Assembly: GCF_035934735.1 (NCBI RefSeq)
Contig: NZ_CP142396.1
Span: 1,116,001 to 1,180,000, forward strand
Direction: 5' to 3'
DNA: 64,000 bases
From: Sedimentibacter sp. MB31-C6
Lineage (GTDB): Bacteria > Bacillota > Clostridia > Tissierellales > Sedimentibacteraceae
Below the pieces are notes generated by a model. It saw nothing but the letters and a program-made list of their open reading frames with translations, had not been told where the DNA came from and did no database searches. Positions 50,988 through 59,828 of the stretch are shown piece after piece. The first letter of the stretch is position 1, and every line of letters starts with the position of its first letter. The translations under genes and the position numbers were made by a program.

Positions 50988-51584
50988 TTAAAATTCACGT
51001 CTACCTTCTAAAGCACGCATCAGTGTAATTTCATCTGCATACTCAATATCTCCTCCAACAGGTATACCATGAGCTATACGAGTTACTTTAATTCCTATCG
51101 GTTTTATTAGTCGTGAAATATATACTGCAGTTGCTTCTCCTTCGATTGTAGGGTTAGTTGCAAGTATTACTTCAGAAATATCTTCATTGAGTCTGCTAAT
51201 TAAATTTTTAATATTAATATCATCTGGACCAATACCGTCAAGTGGTGATATAGTTCCATGAAGTACATGATAAACACCATTATACTCTTTGGTACGCTCC
51301 ATAGCAGCAATATCTCTAACATCTTCTACAACACAAATAGTAGATTGATCCCTTTTAATATTACTACAAATATTGCAAATATCACTTTCTGACATATTTC
51401 CACATGTCTTACAGTGCTTGGTAAGTTTTTTTGCATTTACAATGGCTTTAGCCAATTCAACTACGTCGTTTCCCTTCATATCCAATATATGAAATGCTAA
51501 CCTCTGAGCTGATTTCCTTCCAATTCCAGGAAGCTTCGAAAATTCTTCTATTAGCTTAGTTATTGGTTGAGTATATTGTTCCAT
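50988..51584 (-). CDS. recR: Recombination protein RecR
   Basis: A 198-residue recombination mediator that works with RecO (and RecF) to load RecA on gapped DNA. It has an N-terminal helix-hairpin-helix ([23 protein letters not shown]), a four-Cys zinc finger ([16 protein letters not shown]), a Toprim domain ([17 protein letters not shown] ... [18 protein letters not shown]) and the C-terminal Walker-like [30 protein letters not shown]. Its ATG overlaps the ybaB stop codon by one base (TAATGG), so it is translationally coupled within dnaX-ybaB-recR. Confidence 0.98.
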   Translation of the reverse strand: MEQYTQPITKLIEEFSKLPGIGRKSAQRLAFHILDMKGNDVVELAKAIVNAKKLTKHCKTCGNMSESDICNICSNIKRDQSTICVVEDVRDIAAMERTKEYNGVYHVLHGTISPLDGIGPDDINIKNLISRLNEDISEVILATNPTIEGEATAVYISRLIKPIGIKVTRIAHGIPVGGDIEYADEITLMRALEGRREF

Positions 51585-51934
51585 TAGAATAACCCTGGAA
51601 TATTTACTCCGCCAGTTACTTTTTTCATTTCACTATCCATCATTTCATCAGCTTTTCTAAAAGCTTCATTAATAGCAGCAACTATCATATCCTCAAGCAT
51701 TTCTACATCATCTTTGTCTACAACCTCAGGATCTATTTTAACTTCTAAAAGCGATTTTTTACCTGTTACTTTAACAGTTACTGCTCCACCACCTGAAGAA
51801 GCTTCTACTTCTTTCTGTTCAAGTTCGCTTTGCATTTCTTCCATTTGTTTCTGCATTTTTTGAACCTGTTTCATCATATTGTTCATATTTCCGCCACCTG
51901 GCATACCCATTGGCATTCTTCTACCTTTACCCAT
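51584..51934 (-). CDS. YbaB/EbfC nucleoid-associated protein
   Basis: A 116-residue dimeric DNA-binding protein of the YbaB/EbfC family. A Met/Gly-rich start ([20 protein letters not shown]) leads to a coiled helix ([48 protein letters not shown]) and then the C-terminal helix ([21 protein letters not shown]). It sits one base past the dnaX stop and overlaps recR by one base, the canonical order. The symbols ybaB, ebfC and yaaK are all used for this family. Confidence 0.97.
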   Translation of the reverse strand: MGKGRRMPMGMPGGGNMNNMMKQVQKMQKQMEEMQSELEQKEVEASSGGGAVTVKVTGKKSLLEVKIDPEVVDKDDVEMLEDMIVAAINEAFRKADEMMDSEMKKVTGGVNIPGLF

Positions 51935-51935
51935 T

Positions 51936-53594
51936 CTAATCCTCCTGATTAAATTCTACTTTGTCTTCACCAAATTCATTTTTTAAATCTTCATATATAT
52001 CTTCTATGGTTTGTTTAGGCTTATTGTTTTTTTCAGATGTTTTTAATATAAATTCTACTTCACATTCAACATTTAAAAAATCACTTAAAACCTCCTTAAA
52101 CTTCAATTTGTTTTTAGGTTGGTTAGCTGCATTTATATGAAATGTGAATTTTGGATCAAATTCAAATACTGCTTTACTATTTATAACTTCTATTAATTTA
52201 GATTCTCTTATAATAGCTTGAAGTCCTGCATTTTCACTTCTGATTTTCTTTAGAATTATTTGCCATCCATTTATAATAGCATTGTATATTGATTCATCGT
52301 CTTTATTTTCACTTACTTTTTTAACTGATTTTAAAGATTCCTTATTGCTTTTTAAAGGTTGTTCTTCTTTTCTTTTCACTGTAGTTGTTTTTTGTTTTTG
52401 TTTAGGAGTATGAGTTATCTCCTCACGTACGAAAGATTGACTTCCATTTTTAACTCCCATTTCAAGCTTTTCAATCCTCATTAACAAATCATTAATATCA
52501 ATATAATTAACTGATTTAAGCATTTTTATTAGTCTTGTTTCTAATAATATTTTAGGATTTAGTGCCCTTTTACATTCAACTTGTGTTGATGATAATTCCT
52601 CAATATAATATACAATTTCATCTATTGATAATTTTTGACTTTCAGCTTTTAACTCAAGTGCAGTATCCTCTGGTATTCTTATTAAATTATCTGTGGATTC
52701 AGTTGTTTTAATAATAAGCATATTTCTAAAAAAAATTATTAATTCATCTAAAAAATAAATTAACTCTTTTCCACTATTTAATATATCATCAACTAAAACC
52801 ATAGTGTTTTCGACATCTTTTTTCATTATTGCCCTGGCGACTTCTATAATTACTTGATAATTTACTGTACCAAGTAAGTTTATCACAGTATCATAATCAA
52901 TTTTATCCTCATTGAAAGACACACATCTATCTAATATACTTAAAGCATCTCTCATAGCTCCTTCTGAATTAGCGGCTATAAGCTTTAATGCTTTTTCTTC
53001 ATAATCAACATTAATTTCTTTGCATATGTTTTTCATATTTTCTACAATTACAGATGATTTAATTCTTTTTAAGTCGAATCTCTGACATCGTGACAAAATT
53101 GTCGCAGGTATTTTATGTGGCTCTGTTGTTGCTAATATAAATAGCAAATGCTCTGGTGGTTCCTCTAAGGTTTTTAGTAAAGCATTAAATGCACCTTTTG
53201 ACAGCATATGTACTTCATCTATTATATATACTTTATATCGACTACTAACAGGAAGAAATTTAACCTTATCTCTTAACTCCCTAATATCATCAACACCATT
53301 ATTTGAAGCAGCATCCATTTCTATTACATCCATGTTGGTTTCATCAAGTATGCTTCTGCAAACTTCGCATTCGTTACATGGGTTTCCTTTTTCATTATTA
53401 AGACAATTTACCGCTCTAGAAAAAATTTTGGCAGTTGATGTTTTTCCTGTGCCCCTTATTCCGCTAAATAAGTAGGCATGGGCAATATTATCTGTCATTA
53501 TCTGATTTTTTAATGTTTTAGTAACATGTTCCTGACCTAAAACGTCATCAAATATTCTAGGACGAAATTTCCTGTATATAGCTTGATGAGACAT
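51936..53594 (-). CDS. dnaX: DNA polymerase III gamma/tau subunit
   Basis: A 552-residue clamp-loader ATPase that loads the beta sliding clamp. AAA+ elements are complete: Walker [12 protein letters not shown], the zinc module [16 protein letters not shown], Walker [12 protein letters not shown], sensor 1 [21 protein letters not shown] and sensor 2 [14 protein letters not shown]. Domain III and a Lys/Gln-rich linker (about 380-425) lead to the tau-type C-terminal part. No A-AAA-AAG slippery site was found in the linker, so a separate gamma form by frameshifting is not supported. ATG 53594 is preceded by AAGGTGG. The gene starts the dnaX-ybaB-recR operon. Confidence 0.97.
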   Translation of the reverse strand: MSHQAIYRKFRPRIFDDVLGQEHVTKTLKNQIMTDNIAHAYLFSGIRGTGKTSTAKIFSRAVNCLNNEKGNPCNECEVCRSILDETNMDVIEMDAASNNGVDDIRELRDKVKFLPVSSRYKVYIIDEVHMLSKGAFNALLKTLEEPPEHLLFILATTEPHKIPATILSRCQRFDLKRIKSSVIVENMKNICKEINVDYEEKALKLIAANSEGAMRDALSILDRCVSFNEDKIDYDTVINLLGTVNYQVIIEVARAIMKKDVENTMVLVDDILNSGKELIYFLDELIIFFRNMLIIKTTESTDNLIRIPEDTALELKAESQKLSIDEIVYYIEELSSTQVECKRALNPKILLETRLIKMLKSVNYIDINDLLMRIEKLEMGVKNGSQSFVREEITHTPKQKQKTTTVKRKEEQPLKSNKESLKSVKKVSENKDDESIYNAIINGWQIILKKIRSENAGLQAIIRESKLIEVINSKAVFEFDPKFTFHINAANQPKNKLKFKEVLSDFLNVECEVEFILKTSEKNNKPKQTIEDIYEDLKNEFGEDKVEFNQED

Positions 53595-53643
53595 TATTAC
53601 CACCTTACCTTAAATCATACTTATATTATTGATATTTTAGATA

Positions 53644-53672
53644 ATTATAGCATAAAAAAATATAATGCACAA
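53644..53672 (-). promoter_or_regulatory. Extended -10 promoter of dnaX-ybaB-recR
   Basis: On the minus strand TTGTGC (53667-53672), 17 bases and TATAAT (53644-53649), with TG one base before the -10 box. Confidence 0.65.
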
Positions 53673-53753
53673 CTTTAAATATTCATTTATAAGCTATGGC
53701 AATATGTAAAAAACTGTGTTAAGATTATCATATAATTAGTGAAGGAGTTTACT

Positions 53754-54494
53754 ATGGAAATAACACAGATAAGGGATTTAACAGTAATTAACATTGACAA
53801 AGACAGGTATTTAGGTGTCGCTTGTGATTCATGTGGCGCAATTGGTTATAAGGAGCAGGATATAGTAAAGGCTTCTCCTCAACTTACAGCATATCACACA
53901 GCAAAAGTAGTATTTGCTGAACTTATGAGCATGGGATTCAAACCAATTCTTTTGTCAAATGGCCTTGCAGTTGAAATGAACGATACAGGAAAGCATCTGA
54001 TAGAAGGATTTAACGAAGCTATTTCTAAACTCAGAACTTCAAATGTTCATTTAACAGGAAGTACTGAAGAAAATATAATAACTGTACAAACTTCTATGGG
54101 CATAACTTGTATTGGAATATGCCAAAAAAATAAATTAAAATATAAAAAAACAAATAAAAATGATTTTTGTGTTCTAATTGGGTTGCCTTTAGTAGGAAAT
54201 GAAGTCGTTAATAATCCGGAAAGTGTAATGGATATAGAAGATTACGAAAGCTTATATCTTTGCAATTTCATTAAAGAAATATTACCTATAGGTTCAAGGG
54301 GAACAAATTCTGAATTAATGGATATGTGTAAATACAACAACTTAAATTTTAAGTATTATGATAAATTATCTACGGATTTAAATAAAACAGGAGGACCATC
54401 TTGTTGCTGTTTAGTATCTATAGATAAAAATGATATTAAAAAAATAAAAAGCTTAACTGATAAGCCTTTTGAAATATTAGGAGAATTTTATTAA
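53754..54494 (+). CDS. AIR synthase-related protein, CblS (alpha-ribazole kinase)-like
   Basis: A 246-residue protein of the PurM/AIR-synthase superfamily. The N-terminal half is ITQIRDLTVINIDKDRYLGVACDSCGAIGYKEQDIVKASPQLTAYHTAKVVFAELMSMGFKPI, with the ATP-site Asp and the dimer helix, and resembles CblS, the alpha-ribazole kinase that salvages the lower ligand of cobalamin. The C-terminal half is a weaker PurM-like lobe with CCCLV near the end. It lies alone between dnaX and rpmE, with no cob genes near, so CblS is a family-level suggestion only. I use ATG 53754, after GGAG; the upstream in-frame GTG at 53739 is discarded. Confidence 0.75.
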   Translation: MEITQIRDLTVINIDKDRYLGVACDSCGAIGYKEQDIVKASPQLTAYHTAKVVFAELMSMGFKPILLSNGLAVEMNDTGKHLIEGFNEAISKLRTSNVHLTGSTEENIITVQTSMGITCIGICQKNKLKYKKTNKNDFCVLIGLPLVGNEVVNNPESVMDIEDYESLYLCNFIKEILPIGSRGTNSELMDMCKYNNLNFKYYDKLSTDLNKTGGPSCCCLVSIDKNDIKKIKSLTDKPFEILGEFY

Positions 54495-54548
54495 ATTCTT
54501 AGGTTGCAGATAGTTTTCGAATCATCTTAAAAGATAGCTGAAAATCAC

Positions 54549-54585
54549 AAAAAGGCAAATCCGAGACAATTGCTTCAGATTTGCC
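54549..54585 (-). terminator. Intrinsic terminator of rpmE
   Basis: On the minus strand GGCAAATC pairs perfectly with GATTTGCC over a 16-base loop, followed by TTTTTGTG. It lies 22 bases past the rpmE stop. Confidence 0.85.
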
Positions 54586-54606
54586 AAAAAGTTTAAAAGT
54601 AAAATT

Positions 54607-54804
54607 TTACATGCCGTATTTTTTCTTAAATCTGTCAACTCTTCCGCCTTTATCGATAAACTTTTGTTTACCTGTAAAGAATGGATGACACTCTGAACAT
54701 ATTTCAACTTTGATTTCGTCCATTACTGAACCGGTTTCAAAAGTATTTCCACATGCACATTTAACTGTTACTGTTTTATAATCAGGATGTATTCCTTTTT
54801 TCAT
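54607..54804 (-). CDS. rpmE: 50S ribosomal protein L31 (zinc-binding type)
   Basis: A 65-residue ribosomal protein of the large subunit, starting [19 protein letters not shown]. It is the Zn2+-binding C+ form: Cys 16, Cys 18, Cys 36 and Cys 39 are present (CAC ... CSEC), followed by [20 protein letters not shown]. In many bacteria C+ L31 is replaced by a C- paralogue under zinc shortage. ATG 54804 follows AGAGGTG; the in-frame GTG at 54813 overlaps that site. It sits downstream of rho on the same strand with its own promoter. Confidence 0.97.
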   Translation of the reverse strand: MKKGIHPDYKTVTVKCACGNTFETGSVMDEIKVEICSECHPFFTGKQKFIDKGGRVDRFKKKYGM

Positions 54805-54861
54805 CCGTTTCACCTCTTTCTCACTTTATATGAATTTTATTATCATCAATTTACTTCAAAC

Positions 54862-54890
54862 ATTATAACATATGGTTTTATAGATTACAA
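54862..54890 (-). promoter_or_regulatory. Sigma-A promoter of rpmE
   Basis: On the minus strand TTGTAA (54885-54890), 17 bases, TATAAT (54862-54867) with an extended TG. It lies just downstream of rho and about 55 bases before rpmE. Confidence 0.7.
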
Positions 54891-54932
54891 TATTTTTTTA
54901 TATGTATAAATCTTAACATTTTCTAGGGTTAT

Positions 54933-56417
54933 TTATAGAAAATCGCTTTTCATTTTATCTATATTCAACAATGTTGATGATGATTGTTCAATAAATTCAT
55001 CATTTGTTTTAGTTTTTATTAACCCATCTATAATTCTTTCTGTTACATCTGCAACTGAAAAATTACTCAATACTTTTCTTAACTGCCAAATTGTCTGCAT
55101 CTCATTTGGATTTAACAATAGTTCTTCTCTTCTTGTGCCTGATTTGTTAATATCAATTGCAGGAAATACCCTTTTTTCAGAAAGTTTTCTATCAAGATGT
55201 ATCTCCATATTTCCAGTACCTTTAAACTCTTCAAAAATCAAATCATCCATACGACTTCCTGTTTCAACAAGAGCGCTAGCAAGTATTGTCAAACTACCAC
55301 CATTTTCAATATTTCTAGCTGCACCAAAAAACCTTTTCGGTCCATATAATGCTCCTGGATCCAATCCTCCTGATAAAGTTCTTCCGGTAGGAGTTATAGT
55401 AAGGTTATAAGCTCTTGCTAACCTTGTTATACTATCTAGTAAAATCACAACATCTTTACCTTGTTCAACGAGTCTTTTTGCTCTATCCAAAACCATTTCA
55501 GCAACTTTAATATGATTTTTAGGTAACTCGTCAAATGTTGAATAAATAACATCTCCCTTAACACTTCTTTTCATGTCTGTTACTTCTTCCGGTCGTTCAT
55601 CTATTAATAGCATTATTATTTCTATATCTGGATAATTTTCAGCTATACTATTTGCTATATTTTTCAATATTGTTGTTTTACCTGCCTTTGGTGGCGCAAC
55701 AATCATACCTCTTTGCCCTTTTCCTATTGGTGCAATCAAATCTATTATTCTCATTGTGATTTCTATTGGTGACTTTTCCAGTTTGATTCTATTATTAGGA
55801 TATATTGGAATGAGTGATTCGAAATCTTTTCTATTTCTGGCATGCTCAGGATTTTCATCATTGACTTTATTAACATATAATAGAGCTCTAAATTTTTCAC
55901 TTTGTTTTGGAGGTCTTGTAATACCAGTAACTTTGTCTCCAGTTTTTAAATGAAATCTTCTAATTTGAGAGGGGGAAATATATACATCTTCATCGCTGGT
56001 TAAATAATTATGTATTCTTAAAAAACCATACCCATCAGAATGTGTTTCCAAAACACCTTCTACATTTACAACTTCCTCACTAGATTCTATTTCTTCAATA
56101 ATTTTTTCTGGTAAATCTTTTTTTTGATTATTTTTCCTTGAAACCTGCTTTTGTTCATTTTCAAAATCTTTTAATTTCTTAGCTTTTTCAACAAACTTTA
56201 CCTTTTCATTTCCTTCTTTTACTACTTTCTTTTCACTATTAACATCGTTAATTAAATCTTTATCATATTCAGATTTATTGGTATCTTCATAAATAATATT
56301 TTTCAATTTTAGTAATAATTCTTCTTTTTTATATTTATAAGCATTATGAATTCCTTTTGATTTCGCTAGCTCCTTAAGCTCAGAAACCTTTAAATTGGAT
56401 AATTCGGTTTTATCCAT
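54933..56417 (-). CDS. rho: Transcription termination factor Rho
   Basis: A 494-residue hexameric RNA helicase that ends transcription at Rho-dependent sites. Residues 1-37 are the Rho_N helix bundle, followed by a Lys/Glu-rich insertion (about 40-115) that is absent from E. coli Rho. The RNA-binding cold-shock fold (about 118-190) contains DGYGFLRI and DVYISPSQIRRF. The ATPase core has Walker A PPKAGKTTI, Walker B VVILLDSITRLARAYN, and the Q- and R-loop region GTGNMEIHLDRKLSEKR. ATG 56417 follows GGAGG; an upstream in-frame GTG at 56429 overlaps it. Unlike Clostridium botulinum Rho, the insertion is charged and not Asn-rich. Confidence 0.97.
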   Translation of the reverse strand: MDKTELSNLKVSELKELAKSKGIHNAYKYKKEELLLKLKNIIYEDTNKSEYDKDLINDVNSEKKVVKEGNEKVKFVEKAKKLKDFENEQKQVSRKNNQKKDLPEKIIEEIESSEEVVNVEGVLETHSDGYGFLRIHNYLTSDEDVYISPSQIRRFHLKTGDKVTGITRPPKQSEKFRALLYVNKVNDENPEHARNRKDFESLIPIYPNNRIKLEKSPIEITMRIIDLIAPIGKGQRGMIVAPPKAGKTTILKNIANSIAENYPDIEIIMLLIDERPEEVTDMKRSVKGDVIYSTFDELPKNHIKVAEMVLDRAKRLVEQGKDVVILLDSITRLARAYNLTITPTGRTLSGGLDPGALYGPKRFFGAARNIENGGSLTILASALVETGSRMDDLIFEEFKGTGNMEIHLDRKLSEKRVFPAIDINKSGTRREELLLNPNEMQTIWQLRKVLSNFSVADVTERIIDGLIKTKTNDEFIEQSSSTLLNIDKMKSDFL

Positions 56418-56487
56418 AAACACCTCCACGCATTGAATTGTTACAACATTATAGGGAAATAAAGGCGAGATTTTGATAAGTATGATA

Positions 56488-56516
56488 ATAATATCATTAA
56501 CTTTATTCTAAGTCAA
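56488..56516 (-). promoter_or_regulatory. Sigma-A promoter of rho
   Basis: On the minus strand TTGACT (56511-56516), 17 bases, TATTAT (56488-56493), about 70 bases before the start codon. Confidence 0.6.
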
Positions 56517-56596
56517 GAATATATTTTTATGTTAATATTTACTTAAGAATTTACAATATATAGATATTAACAATAAGTTAAATTTTAGACAAAATA

Positions 56597-56624
56597 TTGA
56601 CTTTAACACATAAACGTTTATAAT
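56597..56624 (+). promoter_or_regulatory. Sigma-A promoter of the hydrogenase-phosphatase cassette
   Basis: TTGACT (56597-56602), 16 bases and TATAAT (56619-56624), 38 bases before the first gene. It diverges from the rho promoter. Confidence 0.65.
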
Positions 56625-56662
56625 GGAAGTAAGCTTAACTAATTTATAATCAGAGGTATAAA

Positions 56663-56917
56663 ATGGTCGAATTAAGCATTTGCGTGGGAAGCGCATGTCA
56701 TTTAAAAGGTTCTTATGAAGTTATAGAAATATTTAAGAAGTGCGTAAGAGATAGAAATTTATTTAACGAAGTGGAAATCAAAGGAGCATTCTGTCTTGGT
56801 CGCTGCACAGAGGCAGTTTCTGTTATGTTCAATGATAAAATTTATTCTGTTAATCCAGAAACAGCTGAAAGCTTTTTCAATGATATTATTATTAAAAGTA
56901 TGAGGAATTTAACATGA
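56663..56917 (+). CDS. NuoE-like thioredoxin-fold [2Fe-2S] ferredoxin
   Basis: An 84-residue redox protein with the thioredoxin-like 2Fe-2S fold of NuoE and clostridial ferredoxins. The cluster ligands are Cys 7, Cys 12, Cys 44 and Cys 48 (CVGSAC and CLGRC). It is the fold alone, without the N-terminal helical part of NuoE. Its last codons overlap the start of the sensory hydrogenase by four bases (ATGA), so the two are translationally coupled, and it probably passes electrons to or from that protein. A GAGGT ribosome site precedes the ATG. Confidence 0.9.
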   Translation: MVELSICVGSACHLKGSYEVIEIFKKCVRDRNLFNEVEIKGAFCLGRCTEAVSVMFNDKIYSVNPETAESFFNDIIIKSMRNLT

Positions 56918-58629
56918 GAATACTAGATTTTTATCCTACTAATTGCAAAAATTGTTATAAATGTGTAAGAAATTGTTCTGTTAAGGCTATTAAAATGATT
57001 AATGACCAAGCCCAAATCGTTGAAGAAAAATGTATTGCTTGTGGAAAATGTGTTTTGGTATGCCCTCAAAACGCAAGAAATATTCATAGTGACTTGGATA
57101 ATGTTTTAAATGCCTTTAATAATGGAAAAAAAATCATTGTATCTATTGCACCGTCATATATTGGTGTTTACGAAGAACCATATAAACTTATATCTGCTTT
57201 AAAATATTTAGGTGTTCATTTAATAGAAGAAACAGCAATTGGTGCTGAACATGTATCAAATCTTTATAAGGAATACTTAGAAAAAACTAATTTAGAAAAT
57301 GCTATAACAACTTGCTGCCCTTCAGCTAATATGATGGTACAAGCATATTACCCAGAACTTATTAAATATTTAATACCATTAGACTCTCCTATGATTTTTC
57401 ATAGTAAAATGATTCGAAAACGTCACGGAAATGATGTGTATATAGTTTTTTTAGGTCCTTGTATTGCTAAAAAATGCGAAGCTTATAAATACCAAATTTC
57501 CGGAATTATAGATGCTGTAATTTCCTTTGAGGAACTCGATAAATGGTTTGAGTCCAAAAATATTGATATTTCTTCTTTTGAAGAAACTCATCCCGACCTT
57601 GAAGGTAACTTCGTCGGTAAAAAATATCCCTTACATCAAGGTGTGTTGTCAGGTATGAATGATGTATTGCTTGAAAATAATTTTACTCCAATATCTGTGT
57701 CAGGAACAGATGATTTGATAGGGGTATTTGAATCTATGTCTAAGGGAGACTTGAACAATGTATGCATTGAAGCTAATACCTGTATAGGTGGATGTATCGG
57801 AGGACCAGCCGTCCCCAAAAAAAGTAAAAATGTTTATGTAAGAAAAACTAATGCTAAAATTAAAATTGAACCTTCAAAAAAACATAAATATAAAAACTAT
57901 ACCTCTGAAGAAAAAAATTTAAATTACACTAGAAATTTCAGAAACAAAGAATATATACTCCCTCCATATACTGAAGATGAAATAAGAAAGATTTTAGAAA
58001 AATCGGGAAAACATTCAGAGGCTGATGAACTAAATTGTGGCGCATGTGGATATGATACATGTAGAGAAAAAGCTATATCAGTAATAGAAGGTCTATCACA
58101 CCCTCAAATGTGTATGCCTTACATGAGAAGTGAGGCAGAAAAAATATCAAATATATATTTCAAATATTCACCAAGTGTAATAATTATTGTAGATTTAGAT
58201 TTGAAAATACTAGATTTAAACCCTTTAGGCGAAGAAGTCTTTAAAACTAAAATTAATAATATACGAGGTAATCATGTTTCATCAATAATTCCTTACAATG
58301 ATTTTAAAATAGTTTTAAGTACAGAAGAAAACATTATTGGTAAAAAATTATCTCTTGATAATTATGGTGTAATTATGAATGAAAGTATTATATATCTCCC
58401 TAAAAACAAAATACTATTCTGTATATTAAACGACATTACTACTGATGAATTTAAAAAGGAACAAATTATCAGCATGAAGCTTAATACTTTAGAAACAGCT
58501 GATAGGGTAATTGAGAAACAAATGAGAGTTGCACAGGAAATCGCAGGTTTATTAGGTGAAACTACTGCTGAAACGAAGGCAGCTCTTCTCAAGCTTAAAA
58601 AAGTTGTGTTAGAGGAAAGTGAAGACTAA
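56914..58629 (+). CDS. Sensory [FeFe]-hydrogenase-like protein with Fes and PAS domains
   Basis: A 571-residue protein. Two [4Fe-4S] ferredoxin motifs come first (Cys 11, 14, 17, 21 and Cys 40, 43, 46, 50). The hydrogenase large-subunit domain keeps all H-cluster Cys: TTCCPS (134, 135), LGPCIAKK (183) and NTCIGGCIGG (290, 294). The L2 and L3 loops differ from catalytic enzymes (MPCTAKK and GCxNGGG elsewhere). A 4Fe-4S Fes domain follows (CGACGYDTC, Cys 375, 378, 383, and Cys 400), then a PAS domain (about 405-500) and a C-terminal helix. No small subunit, no membrane anchor. Group C/D (HsfB-like) sensory hydrogenases combine such parts. It probably senses H2 or redox state and signals to the overlapping phosphatase gene. 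Maturases (HydEFG) are not in the window. Confidence 0.92.
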   Translation: MRILDFYPTNCKNCYKCVRNCSVKAIKMINDQAQIVEEKCIACGKCVLVCPQNARNIHSDLDNVLNAFNNGKKIIVSIAPSYIGVYEEPYKLISALKYLGVHLIEETAIGAEHVSNLYKEYLEKTNLENAITTCCPSANMMVQAYYPELIKYLIPLDSPMIFHSKMIRKRHGNDVYIVFLGPCIAKKCEAYKYQISGIIDAVISFEELDKWFESKNIDISSFEETHPDLEGNFVGKKYPLHQGVLSGMNDVLLENNFTPISVSGTDDLIGVFESMSKGDLNNVCIEANTCIGGCIGGPAVPKKSKNVYVRKTNAKIKIEPSKKHKYKNYTSEEKNLNYTRNFRNKEYILPPYTEDEIRKILEKSGKHSEADELNCGACGYDTCREKAISVIEGLSHPQMCMPYMRSEAEKISNIYFKYSPSVIIIVDLDLKILDLNPLGEEVFKTKINNIRGNHVSSIIPYNDFKIVLSTEENIIGKKLSLDNYGVIMNESIIYLPKNKILFCILNDITTDEFKKEQIISMKLNTLETADRVIEKQMRVAQEIAGLLGETTAETKAALLKLKKVVLEESED

Positions 58630-59795
58630 TGGAACGATTTTTAGATATTAATTACAAAAGCATAAATAAATATGGAGAAGAACTTTGCGGAGACAATGTA
58701 GAATTCATCAACAGTGATAATGGTTGTATAATAGTTTTGTCTGATGGCTTAGGTAGTGGTGTTAAAGCGAATATTTTAGCAACAATGACTACTAAAATTG
58801 CTGTTACTATGCTTGAAAATGATGCTACAATAGATGATACAATTGATACAATAATAAATACACTTCCTGAATGTAAGATTAGAAAACTAGCTTATTCAAC
58901 TTTTACAATAATCAAAATAGATAATGATTATAATGCTTATATTGCAGAATATGATAATCCACCTTACTTTTATTATTCTAATAAAAAAAGTATGCCTATT
59001 GAAAAAAGAGAAAGAATTATAGATTCTAGAAAAATTTACGAGTCCAATATTCAACTTAAATTAGGAGATACTCTTTCTATCGTAAGCGATGGTGCTATTC
59101 ATGCTGGTATTGGTCAAATGCTTAACCTAGGATGGTCATGGGATGAAATTAATAACTATTTAGAGGATCTTAACAATGTAAATCGTTCAGCACAATTAAT
59201 TAATGGTAACTTTATAGGTGTTTGCAATAATTTATACAACAATAAACCTGGTGATGATACTACAATCCTTACTATTAAGGTAAGAATGCCTGAAATATTA
59301 GATATATTTATTGGTCCTCCTGCAGATAAACAATCGGATGCCATTTTAGGACAAATAATGAAATCAAGTGAAAATATGAAAATTATATGTGGAGGAACTA
59401 CTGCATTAATTGCTGAAAGGGAATTAGGCAAAGAACTTCAAGTGGACCTTGATTCTATTAAAGACGATGTTCCGCCATTAGCATATATGGAAGGCTTTAA
59501 TCTTATTACTGAAGGTGTATTAACTCTTGGTAAAACACTAGAAAATATTAAAAAATGTAATAAGACTAACTTTGAAGATTTAGTAGACTTTGATGATTAT
59601 GATGGCTGCTCACTACTAACAAAGTTTTTAACTGAAATAAGTACACATATAAATTTTTATATCGGACATGCCGTAAACCCTGCTCATCAAAACCCAAATT
59701 TTCCTACTAGCTTCAATATTAAGCAAAAAATAGTAGATGATCTTATAAAAGAATTGAAAAAAACAGGGAAAAAAATCACTACAACATATCTATAA
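58629..59795 (+). CDS. SpoIIE-type PP2C serine phosphatase
   Basis: A 388-residue PP2C-family phosphatase of the SpoIIE kind. The catalytic domain fills residues 1-215: CGDNVEFINSDNGCIIVLSDGLGSGVKANILATMTTKIA holds two metal-binding Asp, and LSIVSDGAIHAGIG and NKPGDDTTILTIKV hold further metal Asp residues. A second domain follows (about 220-385) with GPPADKQSDAILGQIMKSSENMKIICGGTTALIAERELGKEL, of unknown function. It has no membrane part, unlike SpoIIE proper. Its ATG overlaps the hydrogenase stop by one base, so it is almost surely the output of that sensor. Its target, perhaps an anti-anti-sigma or other phosphoprotein, is not in the window. A strong terminator follows. Confidence 0.9.
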   Translation: MERFLDINYKSINKYGEELCGDNVEFINSDNGCIIVLSDGLGSGVKANILATMTTKIAVTMLENDATIDDTIDTIINTLPECKIRKLAYSTFTIIKIDNDYNAYIAEYDNPPYFYYSNKKSMPIEKRERIIDSRKIYESNIQLKLGDTLSIVSDGAIHAGIGQMLNLGWSWDEINNYLEDLNNVNRSAQLINGNFIGVCNNLYNNKPGDDTTILTIKVRMPEILDIFIGPPADKQSDAILGQIMKSSENMKIICGGTTALIAERELGKELQVDLDSIKDDVPPLAYMEGFNLITEGVLTLGKTLENIKKCNKTNFEDLVDFDDYDGCSLLTKFLTEISTHINFYIGHAVNPAHQNPNFPTSFNIKQKIVDDLIKELKKTGKKITTTYL

Positions 59796-59796
59796 T

Positions 59797-59825
59797 AAAA
59801 CAACTCCTTTTTGGAGTTGTTTTTA
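59797..59825. terminator. Bidirectional terminator, phosphatase and glpX
   Basis: AAACAACTCC pairs with GGAGTTGTTT over a five-base T loop, flanked by A and T runs. It serves the phosphatase gene and the convergent glpX gene. Confidence 0.88.
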
Positions 59826-59828
59826 ATA

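Noticed and set aside
52300-52500. Programmed frameshift in dnaX making a gamma form
   Set aside because: The linker region has runs of five or six A but no A-AAA-AAG heptamer with a downstream stem.
54933-56417. Prion-like insertion in Rho, as in Clostridium botulinum
   Set aside because: The insertion here is Lys/Glu-rich and not Asn/Gln-rich.
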